DNA of 64,000 nucleotides from positions 1,240,001 to 1,304,000 of the forward strand of contig NZ_CP119802.1 in the NCBI RefSeq assembly GCF_029338355.1. The letters are read 5' to 3'. A program made the position numbers and the translations under genes. Shown piece by piece: positions 51,855 to 62,165 of the stretch. Positions within the stretch are counted from its first letter, which is position 1, and every line of letters begins with the position of its first letter. Origin of the DNA: Halosegnis marinus (GTDB taxonomy: Archaea; Halobacteriota; Halobacteria; Halobacteriales; Haloarculaceae). The notes under the pieces are model-generated. The model was not told the origin of the DNA, made no database searches, and saw nothing but the letters and a program-made list of their open reading frames with translations.

Positions 51855-52420
51855 CCGTCCTCGTCGAGGCGCCGGAGCTCCGCCTCGAAGTCGTCGGCCG
51901 TGAACTCAGAGAGGGTCGCGTCGATGTCGCCGCGCAGCCGGTCGATGTCCGCGACGAGTTCGGCGTACGCCTCGCTGTCGGCGAGCTCGCGGTCGCCCTT
52001 CTGACTTTCGAGGGCCGCGCGCTTCGAGACGAGCGCGTAGTACTCGCGCACCTGCCGGTCGTACGCGGAGCGCGACAACAGCGCCTCGACGGCCTCCTGT
52101 AGCTCGTCGCGCCGGACCGGCTTCACGAGGTAGTCGTCGAACCCCATCTCGATGATGTCGAAGTCGGGTTCGACGGCGGTGACCATCGCCACCCGGCAGT
52201 CGTACCCTCCCTCGCGGAAGCGGTCGAGCACCTCGTCGCCCGAGCGGTCCGGCATCAGCCGGTCGATGAGGGCCACGTCCACGTCGCCGTCCATCGCGTC
52301 GATGCCCTCCTCGCCGCCGTAGGCGGTCCGGACGTCGTACTCGTCGGTCAGCCACGCCGCGTACAGGTCGGCGAGGTCGGGCTCGTCGTCGATGACGAGC
52401 ACCGTCGGCCGCTCGCTCAC
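51851..52420 (-). CDS. HalX-domain response regulator
   Basis: The 189-aa protein has an N-terminal receiver with D11-D12 (VIDDEPD), the phosphoacceptor D53 (VALIDRLMPDRSG) and conserved Lys in YLVKPV. A C-terminal HalX domain follows (about 118-189: VEALLSRSAYDRQVREYYALVSKRAALESQK ... LADSEAYAELVADIDRLRGDID). HalX is found almost only in halophilic archaea and probably serves protein-protein contact rather than DNA binding. The start is GTG 52420; extension to 52465 adds residues unlike any receiver. No histidine kinase is adjacent, so it is an orphan. Confidence 0.88.
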   Translation of the reverse strand: MSERPTVLVIDDEPDLADLYAAWLTDEYDVRTAYGGEEGIDAMDGDVDVALIDRLMPDRSGDEVLDRFREGGYDCRVAMVTAVEPDFDIIEMGFDDYLVKPVRRDELQEAVEALLSRSAYDRQVREYYALVSKRAALESQKGDRELADSEAYAELVADIDRLRGDIDATLSEFTADDFEAELRRLDEDG

Positions 52421-52556
52421 CGCGGCCCCCCCGAGCGTGAGTCCGGTTGCACACCGGTGACTCACCGCCGGGGAGTATGAGGTTTTGGGAGGAAGTCGGT
52501 TCTCGACTCACTCGGAGACGGGAGACAGTATCGCGGCCGCTGCGAAGCGGTCGTCG

Positions 52557-52585
52557 CAGAAAGCGCCCGAGGCGGGATTTGAACC
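52557..52585 (-). repeat. duplicated 3' end of tRNA-Asp (att-like remnant)
   Basis: These 29 bp are identical to 52680-52708, the 3' end of tRNA-Asp (T arm, acceptor 3' strand and a few downstream bases), in the same orientation and 123 bp away. Site-specific integration into tRNA genes by tyrosine recombinases produces exactly this arrangement. No integrase lies nearby, so an excised or decayed element is inferred. Confidence 0.7.
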
Positions 52586-52618
52586 ACGGTCGCTCGCTTC
52601 GCTCTCTGCTTCAAATCC
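52575..52618. repeat. inverted repeat built from the tRNA-Asp fragment
   Basis: GGATTTGAA (52575-52583), part of the duplicated T arm, has its reverse complement TTCAAATCC at 52610-52618. The fragment can therefore fold back on itself, suggesting a second, inverted partial copy of the T-loop region. Confidence 0.5.
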
Positions 52619-52629
52619 GAGGTTGCTTC

Positions 52630-52680
52630 GTTGCGGACGACTCACTCGTCGCTCCGCTCCTCCTTCGTGTTGTCCGCAAC
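52630..52680. repeat. 9-bp inverted repeat between the tRNA copies
   Basis: GTTGCGGAC (52630-52638) and GTCCGCAAC (52672-52680) are exact reverse complements, separated by 33 nt of C/T-rich DNA. They lie between the duplicated tRNA-Asp end and the intact gene. Confidence 0.5.
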
Positions 52681-52686
52681 AGAAAG

Positions 52687-52759
52687 CGCCCGAGGCGGGA
52701 TTTGAACCCGCGTCACGACCGTGACAGGGTCGTATGATGGGCCACTACACCACCCGGGC
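52687..52759 (-). tRNA. tRNA-Asp (anticodon GTC)
   Basis: A 73-nt cloverleaf reads on the minus strand. The acceptor stem is GCCCGGG with CTCGGGC, the discriminator is G, the D arm has GGTGTAGTGGCC, the anticodon loop contains GTC, and the T arm is GCGGG-TTCAAAT-CCCGC. CCA is not encoded and there is no intron. TATA on the minus strand lies at 52789-52798. A run of CTTTCT immediately after the 3' end may terminate transcription. Its last 20 or so bases are duplicated downstream. Confidence 0.95.
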
Positions 52760-52788
52760 CGACGCATTATCGGGTAGCCCGGTGTTAC

Positions 52789-52798
52789 TCATAAGGCT
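52789..52798 (-). promoter_or_regulatory. TATA box of tRNA-Asp
   Basis: GCCTTATGAG on the minus strand lies 30-39 nt upstream of the tRNA 5' end. Confidence 0.5.
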
Positions 52799-53005
52799 TT
52801 CCAAGCGCGGGCGGGGCGGTGTGGCTTCCCGTCACACGGACACAAGAGTCTTGTACCGACGCCGTCCAATCGATGGTATCGGCAGTCCCCCACGGCGGGG
52901 CCGGCGAGCGACAGCCCCCGCGCTGTTCCGAAAGCGTTTTGCGTCGCAGGAAAGTAACGCTCTGTAGTATCTCGTGATAGCTTCTCCATCCGGTCAGAGC
53001 CACAC

Positions 53006-53233
53006 ATGGTAGACGTCAGCCAACACAACCTCGTCCCCGAGCACACGGTCGTCGACGACGACGACCTCGAGGAGGTGCTCGCCGAGTACGACATCGAACG
53101 CACAGACTTGCCGAAAATCAAACGCAAGGACGCGGCACTCCCCGACGACGCCGAGGTGGGCGACGTCGTCGAGGTCGTCCGCGACTCCCGGACGACGGAC
53201 CGAGCCGTCGTCTATCGACTGGTGATAGAATAA
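53006..53233 (+). CDS. rpoH: DNA-directed RNA polymerase subunit H
   Basis: The 75-aa RpoH/Rpb5 C-terminal homologue begins [45 protein letters not shown] and includes the conserved [14 protein letters not shown]. It forms part of the polymerase jaw. It is first of the eight-gene operon; the next ATG follows its stop directly. The 246-nt gap upstream to tRNA-Asp should hold the operon promoter, but no single TATA stands out. Confidence 0.96.
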   Translation: MVDVSQHNLVPEHTVVDDDDLEEVLAEYDIERTDLPKIKRKDAALPDDAEVGDVVEVVRDSRTTDRAVVYRLVIE

Positions 53234-54799
53234 ATGGACCGACAACAGCGACGCGCCGTCTCGCGGGAGTACTTCTCGCGGGACCGACTCGCAGAGCACC
53301 ACTTCCGCTCGTTCAACGCCTTCCTCAACCGAGGGATGCAGCGGGTCGTGGACGAGAAGGAGAGCATCAACACCGACATCGGCGACAAGGAGGGGCAGGA
53401 ACCCGTCCGCGTCGACCTCGGCGACGTGCGCATCGAGACGCCGCGCGTCCGCGAGGCCGACGGCTCCGAGGAACTGCTGTACCCGCAGGAGGCACGCCTG
53501 CGCAACATCACCTACTCCGCGCCGGTGTTCATGGAGATGGAGATCGTCCGCGGCGGCGACGAGGAACCCGAACAGGTCGTCGACACCGCGGAGACGAAGA
53601 TCGGGCGCATGCCCATCATGGTCGGCTCCGCGAAGTGCAACATCACGGACTTCACCGACGAGGAACTCATCGAGATCGGCGAGGACCCCGCCGACCCCGG
53701 CGGCTACTTCATCGTCAACGGCTCCGAGCGCGTCCTCATGACGAGCGAGGACCTCGCGCCGAACAAGATCCTCGCCGAGTACGACACGAAGTACGGCGAC
53801 GAGATCCAGGTCGCGAAGACGTTCTCCCAGCGCCGCGGCTACCGCGCGCTCGTCCTCTGTGAACGGAACCGACAGGGGCTGCTCGAGGTGTCGTTCCCCT
53901 CCGTCTCGGGGAGCATCAACTTCGTGACGCTCGTTCGCGCGCTCGGGCTGGAGTCGGACGAGGAGATCGTCCACCGCGTCTCCGACGACCCGGAGATCGT
54001 GAAGTTCATGCTGGAGAACCTGGAGGCCGCGGAGGTCCAGTCGACCTCGGAGGCCATCGAGACGCTCGGGAAGCGCGTCGCCTCCGGCCAGGGGAAGAAC
54101 TACCAGCTGAAGCGGGCGAACTACGTCATCGACCGCTACCTCCTCCCGCACCTCCACGAGGAGGACATCGAGGACGAGGAGACCCGGATGAACAAGGCGG
54201 TGTACCTCTGCCGGATGGCGGAGGCCTGCTTCGAACTCGCCCTCCAGCGCCGCGAGTCCGACGACAAGGACCACTACGCGAACAAGCGGCTGAAGGTGAG
54301 CGGCGACCTGATGAAGGACCTGTTCCGGACGGCGCTGAACAAGCTCTCGCGCGACGTGAAGTACCAGCTCGAACGCGCGAACATGCGCAACCGGAAGCTC
54401 TCCGTCTCGACCGTCGTCCGCTCGGACGTGCTGACCGAGCGGCTCGAACACCCCATCGCGACGGGCAACTGGGTCGGCGGCCGCTCGGGCGTCTCCCAGC
54501 TCGTGGACCGGACGGACTACATGGGTGTGCTCTCGCACCTGCGCCGGCTCCGCTCGCCGCTGTCGCGCTCCCAGCCGCACTTCGAGGCGCGCGACCTCCA
54601 CGCGACCCAGTGGGGTCGCATCTGTCCCTCCGAGACCCCGGAGGGGCCGAACTGTGGCCTCGTGAAGAACTTCGCGCAGGCCATGGAGCTCTCCCAGAAC
54701 GTCGAGGACGAAGGGGAACTGAAGCGCGAACTCGCCTCCATGGGCGTCAACGGCATTCCCGGCATCGAGACCGTGAACGCGCCGCCGGCCGACGACTGA
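53234..54799 (+). CDS. rpoB2: DNA-directed RNA polymerase subunit B'' (RpoB N-terminal part)
   Basis: The 521-aa N-terminal half of the split Rpb2 contains the protrusion, lobe and part of the fork. Landmarks are [48 protein letters not shown] (about 157-179), [33 protein letters not shown] and [30 protein letters not shown], at which the subunit ends. The split between B'' and B' is the usual haloarchaeal one. Only 1 nt separates it from rpoB'. Confidence 0.97.
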   Translation: MDRQQRRAVSREYFSRDRLAEHHFRSFNAFLNRGMQRVVDEKESINTDIGDKEGQEPVRVDLGDVRIETPRVREADGSEELLYPQEARLRNITYSAPVFMEMEIVRGGDEEPEQVVDTAETKIGRMPIMVGSAKCNITDFTDEELIEIGEDPADPGGYFIVNGSERVLMTSEDLAPNKILAEYDTKYGDEIQVAKTFSQRRGYRALVLCERNRQGLLEVSFPSVSGSINFVTLVRALGLESDEEIVHRVSDDPEIVKFMLENLEAAEVQSTSEAIETLGKRVASGQGKNYQLKRANYVIDRYLLPHLHEEDIEDEETRMNKAVYLCRMAEACFELALQRRESDDKDHYANKRLKVSGDLMKDLFRTALNKLSRDVKYQLERANMRNRKLSVSTVVRSDVLTERLEHPIATGNWVGGRSGVSQLVDRTDYMGVLSHLRRLRSPLSRSQPHFEARDLHATQWGRICPSETPEGPNCGLVKNFAQAMELSQNVEDEGELKRELASMGVNGIPGIETVNAPPADD

Positions 54800-54800
54800 T

Positions 54801-56627
54801 ATGAGCAGCCAACGAGAATCCAAGGTGTACGTCAACGGGTCCCTCATCGGGACCCACCCGGAACCGCACGAACTCGCGAACAGCGTCCGCGAGGCCCGTC
54901 GCCGCGGCGAGGTCTCCGAGATGGTCAACGTCTCCGTCAAGGAGGGGACCAACGAGATAATCATCAACGCGGACGCGGGTCGCGCCCGCCGTCCGCTGTT
55001 CGTCGTCGAGGGCGGCGAGACGCTCGCCTCCGAGGAGGAACTCGCGGCCGTCGAGGAGGGCGAACTCTCCTTCGACGACCTCGTGGACCGCGGCTACGTC
55101 GAGTACATCGACGCCGAGGAGGAGGAGGACATCCTCGTCGCCGTCGAGGCCGACGAGCTGACCGAGGACCACACCCACCTGGAGGTGGACCCGCAGCTCA
55201 TCTTCGGCATCGGCGCGGGGATGATTCCGTACCCCGAGCACAACGCCTCGCCCCGCATCACCATGGGGTCGGGGATGATCAAGCAGTCGCTCGGCCTGCC
55301 GGCGGCGAACTACCGCATCCGCCCCGACACGCGCCAGCACCTCCTCCACTACCCGCAGCTCTCGCTCGTCAAGACGCAGACGACCGAACAGATCGGGTAC
55401 GACGACCGCCCGGCGGCACAGAACTTCGTCGTCGCCGTCATGTCCTACGAGGGCTTCAACATCGAGGACGCGCTCGTGCTCAACGGCGGCTCCATCGACC
55501 GCGCGCTCGCCCGCTCGCACTTCTTCCGGACCTACGAGGGCGAGGAACGGCGCTACCCCGGCGGTCAGGAGGACCGCTTCGAGGTGCCCGACGAGGACGT
55601 GCGCGGCGCCCGCGGCGAGGACGCGTACAACCACCTCGACGAGGACGGCCTCGTCAACCCCGAGACGCGCGTCGGCGAGAACGACGTGCTGCTCGGGAAG
55701 ACCTCCCCGCCCCGGTTCCTGGAGGAGCCGGACGACATGGGCGGGCTCTCCCCGCAGAAGCGCCGGGAGACCTCCGTGACGATGCGCTCGGGCGAGTCGG
55801 GCGTCGTGGACACGGTGACGCTGATGGAGGGCGAGGACGGCTCGAAGCTCTCGAAGGTCAGCGTGCGCGACGAGCGCATCCCGGAACTCGGCGACAAGTT
55901 CGCCAGCCGGCACGGCCAGAAGGGCGTCGTCGGCCACATCGCCCCGCAGGAGGACATGCCGTTCACGCAGGACGGCGTCGTCCCGGACCTCATCGTCAAC
56001 CCCCACGCGCTCCCGTCGCGGATGACCGTCGGCCACATCCTGGAGATGCTGGGCGGCAAGGTCGGCTCGCTGGAGGGGCGCCGCGTCGACGGCACCGCCT
56101 TCACGGGCGAGGACGAGGAGGACCTCCGCGACACGCTCGTGGAGGACGGCTTCAAGTCCAACGGGAAGGAGGTCATGTACTCGGGCGTGACGGGCGAGAA
56201 GATCGAGGCCGAGATATTCGTCGGCGTCATCTTCTACCAGAAGCTCTACCACATGGTCTCGAACAAGATCCACGCCCGCTCCCGCGGCCCGGTACAGGTG
56301 CTGACGCGCCAGCCCACCGAGGGCCGCGCCCGCGAGGGCGGCCTGCGTGTCGGGGAGATGGAGCGCGACGTGCTCATCGGGCACGGCGCGGCCATGGCCC
56401 TGAAGGAGCGACTCCTCGACGAGTCGGACCGCGAGTTCATCCACGTCTGCGGCAACTGCGGGATGACGGCGGTCGAGAACGTCGAGCAGCGCCGGGTGTA
56501 CTGCCCGAACTGCGAGGAGGAGACGGACGTCCACGAGGTCGAGATGAGCTACGCGTTCAAGCTCCTCCTGGACGAGATGAAGGCGCTCGGCATCGCGCCG
56601 CGCATCGAACTGGCGGACGCAGTCTAA
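54801..56627 (+). CDS. rpoB1: DNA-directed RNA polymerase subunit B' (RpoB C-terminal part)
   Basis: The 608-aa C-terminal half of Rpb2 carries hybrid-binding and wall parts. Examples are [57 protein letters not shown] (switch and active-site proximal) and [23 protein letters not shown]-terminal zinc ribbon C-x2-C...C-x2-C ([19 protein letters not shown]) occupies about 550-590. The final anchor helix [13 protein letters not shown] packs on A'. It is one base from both neighbours. Confidence 0.97.
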   Translation: MSSQRESKVYVNGSLIGTHPEPHELANSVREARRRGEVSEMVNVSVKEGTNEIIINADAGRARRPLFVVEGGETLASEEELAAVEEGELSFDDLVDRGYVEYIDAEEEEDILVAVEADELTEDHTHLEVDPQLIFGIGAGMIPYPEHNASPRITMGSGMIKQSLGLPAANYRIRPDTRQHLLHYPQLSLVKTQTTEQIGYDDRPAAQNFVVAVMSYEGFNIEDALVLNGGSIDRALARSHFFRTYEGEERRYPGGQEDRFEVPDEDVRGARGEDAYNHLDEDGLVNPETRVGENDVLLGKTSPPRFLEEPDDMGGLSPQKRRETSVTMRSGESGVVDTVTLMEGEDGSKLSKVSVRDERIPELGDKFASRHGQKGVVGHIAPQEDMPFTQDGVVPDLIVNPHALPSRMTVGHILEMLGGKVGSLEGRRVDGTAFTGEDEEDLRDTLVEDGFKSNGKEVMYSGVTGEKIEAEIFVGVIFYQKLYHMVSNKIHARSRGPVQVLTRQPTEGRAREGGLRVGEMERDVLIGHGAAMALKERLLDESDREFIHVCGNCGMTAVENVEQRRVYCPNCEEETDVHEVEMSYAFKLLLDEMKALGIAPRIELADAV

Positions 56628-56628
56628 C

Positions 56629-59586
56629 ATGAGCACAGGACAAGCCCCCAAACAGATCGGTTCGCTCAGCTTCGGGCTGATGGACCCCGAGGAGTACCGC
56701 GAGATGTCGGCCACGAAGGTCATCACGGCCGACACCTACGACGACGACGGCTTCCCCATCGACATGGGGCTGATGGACCCCCGCCTCGGGGTCATCGACC
56801 CCGGGCTGGAGTGCAAGACGTGCGGCAAGCACTCCGGGTCGTGTAACGGCCACTTCGGTCACATCGAGCTGGCCGCGCCCGTCATCCACGTCGGGTTCTC
56901 GAAGCTCATCCGCCGGCTGCTCCGCGGGACGTGCCGCGAGTGCTCGCGGCTCTGTCTCACCGAGGACGAGGCAGACGAGTTCCAGTCGCAGCTGCGCAAG
57001 ACCCGCAGCCTGGGCGAGGACCTCGGCGACGTGACGAAGGCCGCCATCCGGCAGGCCCGCAAGGCGTCGAACTGCCCGCACTGCGGCGAGAAGCAGTACG
57101 ACATCCAGCACGAGAAGCCGACGACCTACTACGAGGTGCAGGAGGTGCTCTCGGCGGAGTACTCCGAGACCATCGCGGCCGCGATGGAGGGCCGTCCGGT
57201 CGGCGACGAGGACGAGGAGGAGGCCGAGGAGCGCGAGCCGGTCGCGCCCACGGACCTCGCCGAGGAGACGGGCATCGACGTCTCGCGCATCAACGAGATA
57301 ATGTCGGGCGAGTTCCGCCCGACGAAGGAGGACCGCAAGGCGCTGGAGAAGGCGCTCGACATCGACCTCACGGAGGAGGACATGAACAAGCTGATGCCCT
57401 CGGACATCCGCGACTGGTTCGAGGACATCCCGGACGAGGACATCCGCACGCTCGGCATCGACGCCGACAAGTCCCGGCCGGAGTGGATAATCCTGACCGT
57501 CCTGCCCGTGCCGCCGGTGACGGCGCGTCCCTCCATCACGCTGGACAACGGCCAGCGCTCGGAGGACGACCTCACCCACAAGCTGGTCGACATCATCCGC
57601 ATCAATCAGCGGTTCATGGAGAACCGCGAGGCGGGCGCCCCGCAGCTCATCATCGAGGACCTGTGGGAGCTGCTCCAGTACCACGTCACGACGTTCATGG
57701 ACAACGAGATCTCGGGCACGCCGCCGGCGCGTCACCGCTCCGGCCGCCCGCTCAAGACCCTCTCCCAGCGGCTGAAGGGGAAGGAGGGCCGCTTCCGCGG
57801 CTCGCTGTCCGGTAAGCGCGTGAACTTCTCGGCGCGGACCGTCATCAGCCCGGACCCGACCCTCTCGCTGAACGAGGTCGGCGTTCCGGACCGGGTCGCC
57901 TCGGAGATGACCCAGACGATGAACGTCAACGACCGGAACCTCGACGACGCCCGGCGCTACGTCGCCAACGGGCCGGAGACGCACCCCGGCGCGAACTACG
58001 TTCGACGCCCGGACGGCCGCCGGCTGAAGGTCACCGAGAAGAACTGCGAGGAGCTCGCCGAGAAGGTGCAGGTCGGCTGGGAGGTCTCCCGCCACCTCAT
58101 CGACGGCGACGTCGTCATCTTCAACCGACAGCCCTCGCTCCACCGGATGTCCATCATGGCCCACGAGGTCGTGGTGATGCCGTACAAGACGTTCCGGCTG
58201 AACACCGTCGTCTGTCCGCCGTACAACGCCGACTTCGACGGCGACGAGATGAACATGCACGCGCTCCAGAACGAGGAGGCGCGCGCCGAGGCGCGCGTCC
58301 TGATGCGCGTCCAGGAGCAGATCCTCTCGCCGCGGTTCGGCGAGAACATCATCGGGGCCATCCAGGACCACATCTCCGGGATGTACCTGCTGACCCACGA
58401 GAACCCGCGGTTCAACGAGACGCAGGCGCTCGACCTGCTTCGCGCCACGTCCATCGACGAACTCCCGCCCGCGGACGGCGAGGAGGACGGCGCCGAGTAC
58501 TGGACCGGCCGCACCGTCTTCTCCGAACTGCTCCCCGACGACCTCGACATGGAGTTCGAGGGGACCGTCGGCGAGCCGGTCGTCATCGAGGACGGCCAGC
58601 TCATCGAGGGCACCATCGCGGAGGACGAGGTCGGCGAGTTCGGCGGCGAGGTCGTCGACACCATCACGAAGGTGTACGGCAACACCCGCTCGCGCGTGTT
58701 CATCAACGAGATCGCGACGCTCGCGATGCGCGCCATCATGCACTTCGGCTTCTCCATCGGTATCGACGACGAGTCGGTGGACGCGGAGGCCGAGGCGCAG
58801 ATCGGCGAGGCCATCGAGAACGCCTACGAGCGCGTCCAGAAGCTCATCGAGACGTACGAGGCGGGCGAGCTCGAATCGCTCCCCGGCCGGACGGTCGACG
58901 AGACGCTGGAGATGAAGATCATGCAGGCGCTCGGTCGCGCCCGCGACTCCGCGGGCGACATCGCCGACGAGCACCTCGACGAGGACAACCCGGCGGTCGT
59001 CATGGCCCGCTCGGGCGCCCGCGGCTCGATGCTGAACCTCACGCAGATGGCCGCGTGTGTCGGCCAGCAGGCCGTCCGCGGCTCGCGCATCAACCGCGGC
59101 TACGAGGACCGCACGCTGAGCCACTACAAGAAGGACGACCTCTCGGCCGACGCCCACGGCTTCGTGGAGTCGTCGTACCGGCAGGGGCTCAACCCCCGCG
59201 AGTTCTTCTTCCACGCGATGGGCGGCCGCGAGGGGCTCGTGGACACCGCCGTCCGCACCTCGAAGTCCGGCTACCTCCAGCGCCGGCTCATCAACGCCCT
59301 CTCCGAGCTGGAGACGCAGTACGACGGCACCGTCCGCGACACGGGCGACAACATCGTCCAGTTCGAGTTCGGCGAGGACGGCACCTCGACGACGCAGGTG
59401 GCCCACGACGAGGACACCCCCATCGACGTGGACGACATCGCCGCCCGCGTCATGGACGCGGAATTCGAGGACGACGAGGAGCGCGAGTCCTTCCTGAAGG
59501 GCCGCACCCTCGAGACGAACCTCTCGGAGCACCAGGACACGTGGCGCACCGGCGCCGCGGGCACGGAGGTGGAGTCGGATGACTGA
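56629..59586 (+). CDS. rpoA1: DNA-directed RNA polymerase subunit A'
   Basis: The 985-aa N-terminal part of Rpb1 starts with a zinc site C62-x2-C65-x6-C72-x2-H75 in the clamp. The catalytic Mg loop N533-ADFDGD539 lies in [14 protein letters not shown] bridge-helix region precedes the C-terminus ([23 protein letters not shown]). An additional D/E-rich segment ([10 protein letters not shown], about 195-208) is a halophilic insertion. No intein is present. It overlaps rpoA'' by 8 nt. Confidence 0.98.
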   Translation: MSTGQAPKQIGSLSFGLMDPEEYREMSATKVITADTYDDDGFPIDMGLMDPRLGVIDPGLECKTCGKHSGSCNGHFGHIELAAPVIHVGFSKLIRRLLRGTCRECSRLCLTEDEADEFQSQLRKTRSLGEDLGDVTKAAIRQARKASNCPHCGEKQYDIQHEKPTTYYEVQEVLSAEYSETIAAAMEGRPVGDEDEEEAEEREPVAPTDLAEETGIDVSRINEIMSGEFRPTKEDRKALEKALDIDLTEEDMNKLMPSDIRDWFEDIPDEDIRTLGIDADKSRPEWIILTVLPVPPVTARPSITLDNGQRSEDDLTHKLVDIIRINQRFMENREAGAPQLIIEDLWELLQYHVTTFMDNEISGTPPARHRSGRPLKTLSQRLKGKEGRFRGSLSGKRVNFSARTVISPDPTLSLNEVGVPDRVASEMTQTMNVNDRNLDDARRYVANGPETHPGANYVRRPDGRRLKVTEKNCEELAEKVQVGWEVSRHLIDGDVVIFNRQPSLHRMSIMAHEVVVMPYKTFRLNTVVCPPYNADFDGDEMNMHALQNEEARAEARVLMRVQEQILSPRFGENIIGAIQDHISGMYLLTHENPRFNETQALDLLRATSIDELPPADGEEDGAEYWTGRTVFSELLPDDLDMEFEGTVGEPVVIEDGQLIEGTIAEDEVGEFGGEVVDTITKVYGNTRSRVFINEIATLAMRAIMHFGFSIGIDDESVDAEAEAQIGEAIENAYERVQKLIETYEAGELESLPGRTVDETLEMKIMQALGRARDSAGDIADEHLDEDNPAVVMARSGARGSMLNLTQMAACVGQQAVRGSRINRGYEDRTLSHYKKDDLSADAHGFVESSYRQGLNPREFFFHAMGGREGLVDTAVRTSKSGYLQRRLINALSELETQYDGTVRDTGDNIVQFEFGEDGTSTTQVAHDEDTPIDVDDIAARVMDAEFEDDEERESFLKGRTLETNLSEHQDTWRTGAAGTEVESDD

Positions 59587-60787
59587 CCCGAGCGACGACG
59601 TGCGCGCGGTCGTCGAGGACACCGAACTGCCGAAGCGCCTCCGCGAGGAGGTGTACCGCGTCGTCGACGAGAAGGGCGCGAGCCTCGACCAGGCCGAGGA
59701 CATCGCCACGGCCGTCGAGTCGCGCTACCTCGACACCCGCGTCGACCCGCTCGACCCCGTCGGCACCGTCTCCGCGCAGTCCATCGGCGAACCCGGGACG
59801 CAGATGACGATGAACACGTTCCACTACGCCGGCGTCGCCGAGATCGACGTGACGCAGGGGCTCCCCCGGCTCATCGAGCTGGTGGACGCCCGCAAGACGC
59901 CGGACACGCCGACGATGCACGTCTACCTCGACGAGGAGCACGCGACCGACCGCGAGAAGGCCCACGAGGTCGTCTGGCGCATCGAGGCGACGCGCGTGCT
60001 CGCGCTCGGCGACGTGTCCACGAACGTCGCGGACATGCTCGTCAGCGTCGACCTCAACGAGGACACGCTCCGCGAGCGGTGGCCCACCTACGACGACCTC
60101 GACGAGATCGTCGCCGAGGTCGCCGGCATCATCGAGTCGAACCTCGGCGTCGAGACGACTCGGCCGGAGCCGACCACCGTCGAGTTCGGCCCGGACCAGC
60201 CGTCGTACCGCGAACTCCTCCAGCTGGTGGAGGAGCTCCGCGACATCGTGTTCAAGGGCATCGACGACGTGTCGCGCGTCGTCATCCGCAAGGAGGAGGT
60301 CGAGTCGGGCGACGAGGAGTTCGTCCTCCACACGGAGGGGTCGGCGTTCGGTAAGACCCTGAAGATAGAGGGCGTGGACCCCTCGCGCTCGACGTGTAAC
60401 AACATCCACGAGATACACCGCAACCTCGGCATCGAGGCCGCCCGCGAGTCGCTCATCAACGAGACGCGACACACGCTGGAGGAGCAGGGGCTGGACAACG
60501 TGAACGTCCGCCACCTGATGCTCGTCGCCGACATCATGACGAACCGCGGCGAGATCGAGTCCATCGGTCGCCACGGGATCTCCGGCAACAAGGAGTCCGT
60601 GCTCGCCCGCGCCGCCTTCGAGGTGACCGTCAACCACCTGCTCGACGCGGCCATCCACGGCGAGATAGACGACCTCAACGGCGTCACGGAGAACGTCATC
60701 GTCGGCAAGCCCATCAAGCTGGGCACCGGCGACGTGGACCTCCGGATGGGCGCCGGCCGCGCCTCGCCCGAGAGCGCCGACGACTAG
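59579..60787 (+). CDS. rpoA2: DNA-directed RNA polymerase subunit A''
   Basis: The 402-aa C-terminal Rpb1 part forms the trigger loop and clamp. Family segments are [52 protein letters not shown] (about 62-113, trigger loop), [11 protein letters not shown] and [41 protein letters not shown]. Its ATG lies within the last codons of A' (8-nt overlap). A stem-loop plus T-tract follows in the 84-nt gap to nusA. Confidence 0.97.
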   Translation: MTDPSDDVRAVVEDTELPKRLREEVYRVVDEKGASLDQAEDIATAVESRYLDTRVDPLDPVGTVSAQSIGEPGTQMTMNTFHYAGVAEIDVTQGLPRLIELVDARKTPDTPTMHVYLDEEHATDREKAHEVVWRIEATRVLALGDVSTNVADMLVSVDLNEDTLRERWPTYDDLDEIVAEVAGIIESNLGVETTRPEPTTVEFGPDQPSYRELLQLVEELRDIVFKGIDDVSRVVIRKEEVESGDEEFVLHTEGSAFGKTLKIEGVDPSRSTCNNIHEIHRNLGIEAARESLINETRHTLEEQGLDNVNVRHLMLVADIMTNRGEIESIGRHGISGNKESVLARAAFEVTVNHLLDAAIHGEIDDLNGVTENVIVGKPIKLGTGDVDLRMGAGRASPESADD

Positions 60788-60813
60788 TCGGCCCTCCCGC
60801 TTCCCCCGTTTTC

Positions 60814-60847
60814 CGGGTCCCCGCGTCGGACCCGCGCCACCGTTTTT
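60814..60847 (+). terminator. stem-loop with T-tract between rpoA'' and nusA
   Basis: CGGGTCC (60814-60820) and GGACCCG (60828-60834) form a 7-bp stem with a 7-nt loop, followed 8 nt later by T5 (60843-60847). It could attenuate or end rpo transcription. The T-run also sits about 27 nt before the nusA GTG, so it may instead be the nusA TATA element. Confidence 0.4.
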
Positions 60848-60871
60848 ACCCCCTCGTCCCGTAGCCGCGGT

Positions 60872-61690
60872 GTGATTCGGCTCTCGGACGACGCGCGTCG
60901 GCTCATCGGCTTCTTCGAGGAGGAGTCCGGGGCGACGATACGCGACTGCCTCGTGGAGGACGACCGCGTCGTCTTCGTCGTCGCGGCCGGCGGAATGGCC
61001 GACGCCATCGGGCCGCAGGGCCGCACCGTCTCGGGCGTCGAGGAGCGGGTCGGCAAGCGGGTCGAACTCGTCGAGGACGCCGACGACGCGGGACCGTTCG
61101 TGGCGAACGCGCTGCGCCCGGCGGCCGTGTACGAGGTGACCGTGACGGAGCGCGAGACGGAGGACGGAACCGAAACGGTCGCGTACGCGGAGGTGAACGC
61201 CGCCGACTTCGGCGCGGCCATCGGTTCGGGTGGTGAGAACATCCGCATGGCCGAGCGGCTCGCCGCCCGGCACTTCGACGTGGACGCCGTCGAACTCGTC
61301 CCCGAACCCGACTCGGTGCTCGACGCGGTGGCCGAGGCCACGGGGACGGAGCCGGCGGACGCGCTGTTCGACCCGACGGACGAGCGGCTCGTCGTGCTCG
61401 TGCCCGCGGGCACGCGCGACGAGGTGACGGGGGCCCGCCGCACGCTCCGCGACGACCTCGGCTGGCCGGTCGTCGTGGTCGAGTACGCCGGCGACGCGGC
61501 CGGTCTGGTGGAGAACGCGCTCGCCCCCGCCGAGGTACGGAACGTCACCGTCTCGGCGAGCGGGGTCGCCTACGTCGAGGTCGCCGAGGAGGACCGCGGG
61601 CTCGCCATCGGCTCCGGCGGGGAGCGCATCCGGCTGGCCCGGCTGCTCGCGGCCGAGTACTACGGCCTGGACGACGTGGAACTCGCCTGA
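60872..61690 (+). CDS. nusA: NusA-like transcription factor with an internal tandem duplication
   Basis: The 272-aa protein contains a normal archaeal NusA in its first about 142 residues: two KH units with GxxG loops I-GPQG (46-50) and I-GSGG (117-121), ending in DVDAVEL. The remaining 130 residues are a second copy. DERLVVLVPAG (170-180) aligns with DDRVVFVVAAG (30-40), AGDAAGLVENALAPAEVRNVTV (206-227) with DDAGPFVANALRPAAVYEVTV (71-91), and IGSGGERIRLARLLAAEYYGLDDVEL (246-271) with copy 1. The first GxxG loop is lost in copy 2. Archaeal NusA is normally about 140 aa. The start is GTG 60872, and it is followed by rps12 with its own TATA. Confidence 0.9.
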   Translation: MIRLSDDARRLIGFFEEESGATIRDCLVEDDRVVFVVAAGGMADAIGPQGRTVSGVEERVGKRVELVEDADDAGPFVANALRPAAVYEVTVTERETEDGTETVAYAEVNAADFGAAIGSGGENIRMAERLAARHFDVDAVELVPEPDSVLDAVAEATGTEPADALFDPTDERLVVLVPAGTRDEVTGARRTLRDDLGWPVVVVEYAGDAAGLVENALAPAEVRNVTVSASGVAYVEVAEEDRGLAIGSGGERIRLARLLAAEYYGLDDVELA

Positions 61691-61708
61691 GGCGGGTCGA
61701 AAGAGGAC

Positions 61709-61716
61709 GCTTAAGT
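61709..61716 (+). promoter_or_regulatory. TATA box of rps12-rps7
   Basis: GCTTAAGT lies 27-34 nt before ATG 61743 in a 52-nt gap, so the ribosomal protein genes may also be transcribed separately from rpo/nusA. Confidence 0.45.
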
Positions 61717-61742
61717 AGCTCCGTCGGGAACTCATCTACACT

Positions 61743-62165
61743 ATGGCGAACGGCAAGTACGCCGCGCGTAAGCTGAAGAAGGACCGCCAGAAGCACCGGT
61801 GGTCCGACTCGGACTACGCGCGACGTGCCGGCGGACTCGGGACGGACCCCCTCGAAGGGGCGCCCCAGGGCCGCGGCATCGTGTTGGAGAAGGTCGGTAT
61901 CGAAGCGAAACAGCCCAACTCGGCCATCCGGAAGTGCGTCCGGGTGCAGCTCATCAAGAACGGGAAGCAGGTCACGGCGTTCTGTCCCGGCGACGGCGCT
62001 ATCTCCTTTATCGACGAGCACGACGAGGTGACCATCGCGGGCATCGGCGGCGCGAAGGGCCGCGCGATGGGCGACCTCTCGGCGGTCAACTACAAGGTCG
62101 AGAAGGTGAACGGCGTCTCGATGAAGGAACTCGTCCGCGGGAACGCGGAGAAGCCGGTGCGATAA
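61743..62165 (+). CDS. rps12: 30S ribosomal protein S12
   Basis: The 140-aa protein has the decoding-centre segments [22 protein letters not shown] (about 54-75) and [18 protein letters not shown]. The archaeal N-terminal extension [28 protein letters not shown] is present. Start ATG 61743 lies behind a TATA box. It overlaps rps7 by one base (TAATG). Confidence 0.97.
   Translation: MANGKYAARKLKKDRQKHRWSDSDYARRAGGLGTDPLEGAPQGRGIVLEKVGIEAKQPNSAIRKCVRVQLIKNGKQVTAFCPGDGAISFIDEHDEVTIAGIGGAKGRAMGDLSAVNYKVEKVNGVSMKELVRGNAEKPVR

Noticed and set aside
56557-59709. A 1050-codon open frame on the minus strand opposite rpoA'
   Set aside because: It mirrors the third-position GC of rpoA' and has no family sequence or promoter.
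59450-61735. A 761-codon minus-strand frame across rpoA'' and nusA
   Set aside because: It is composed of antisense codons of two well-supported genes.
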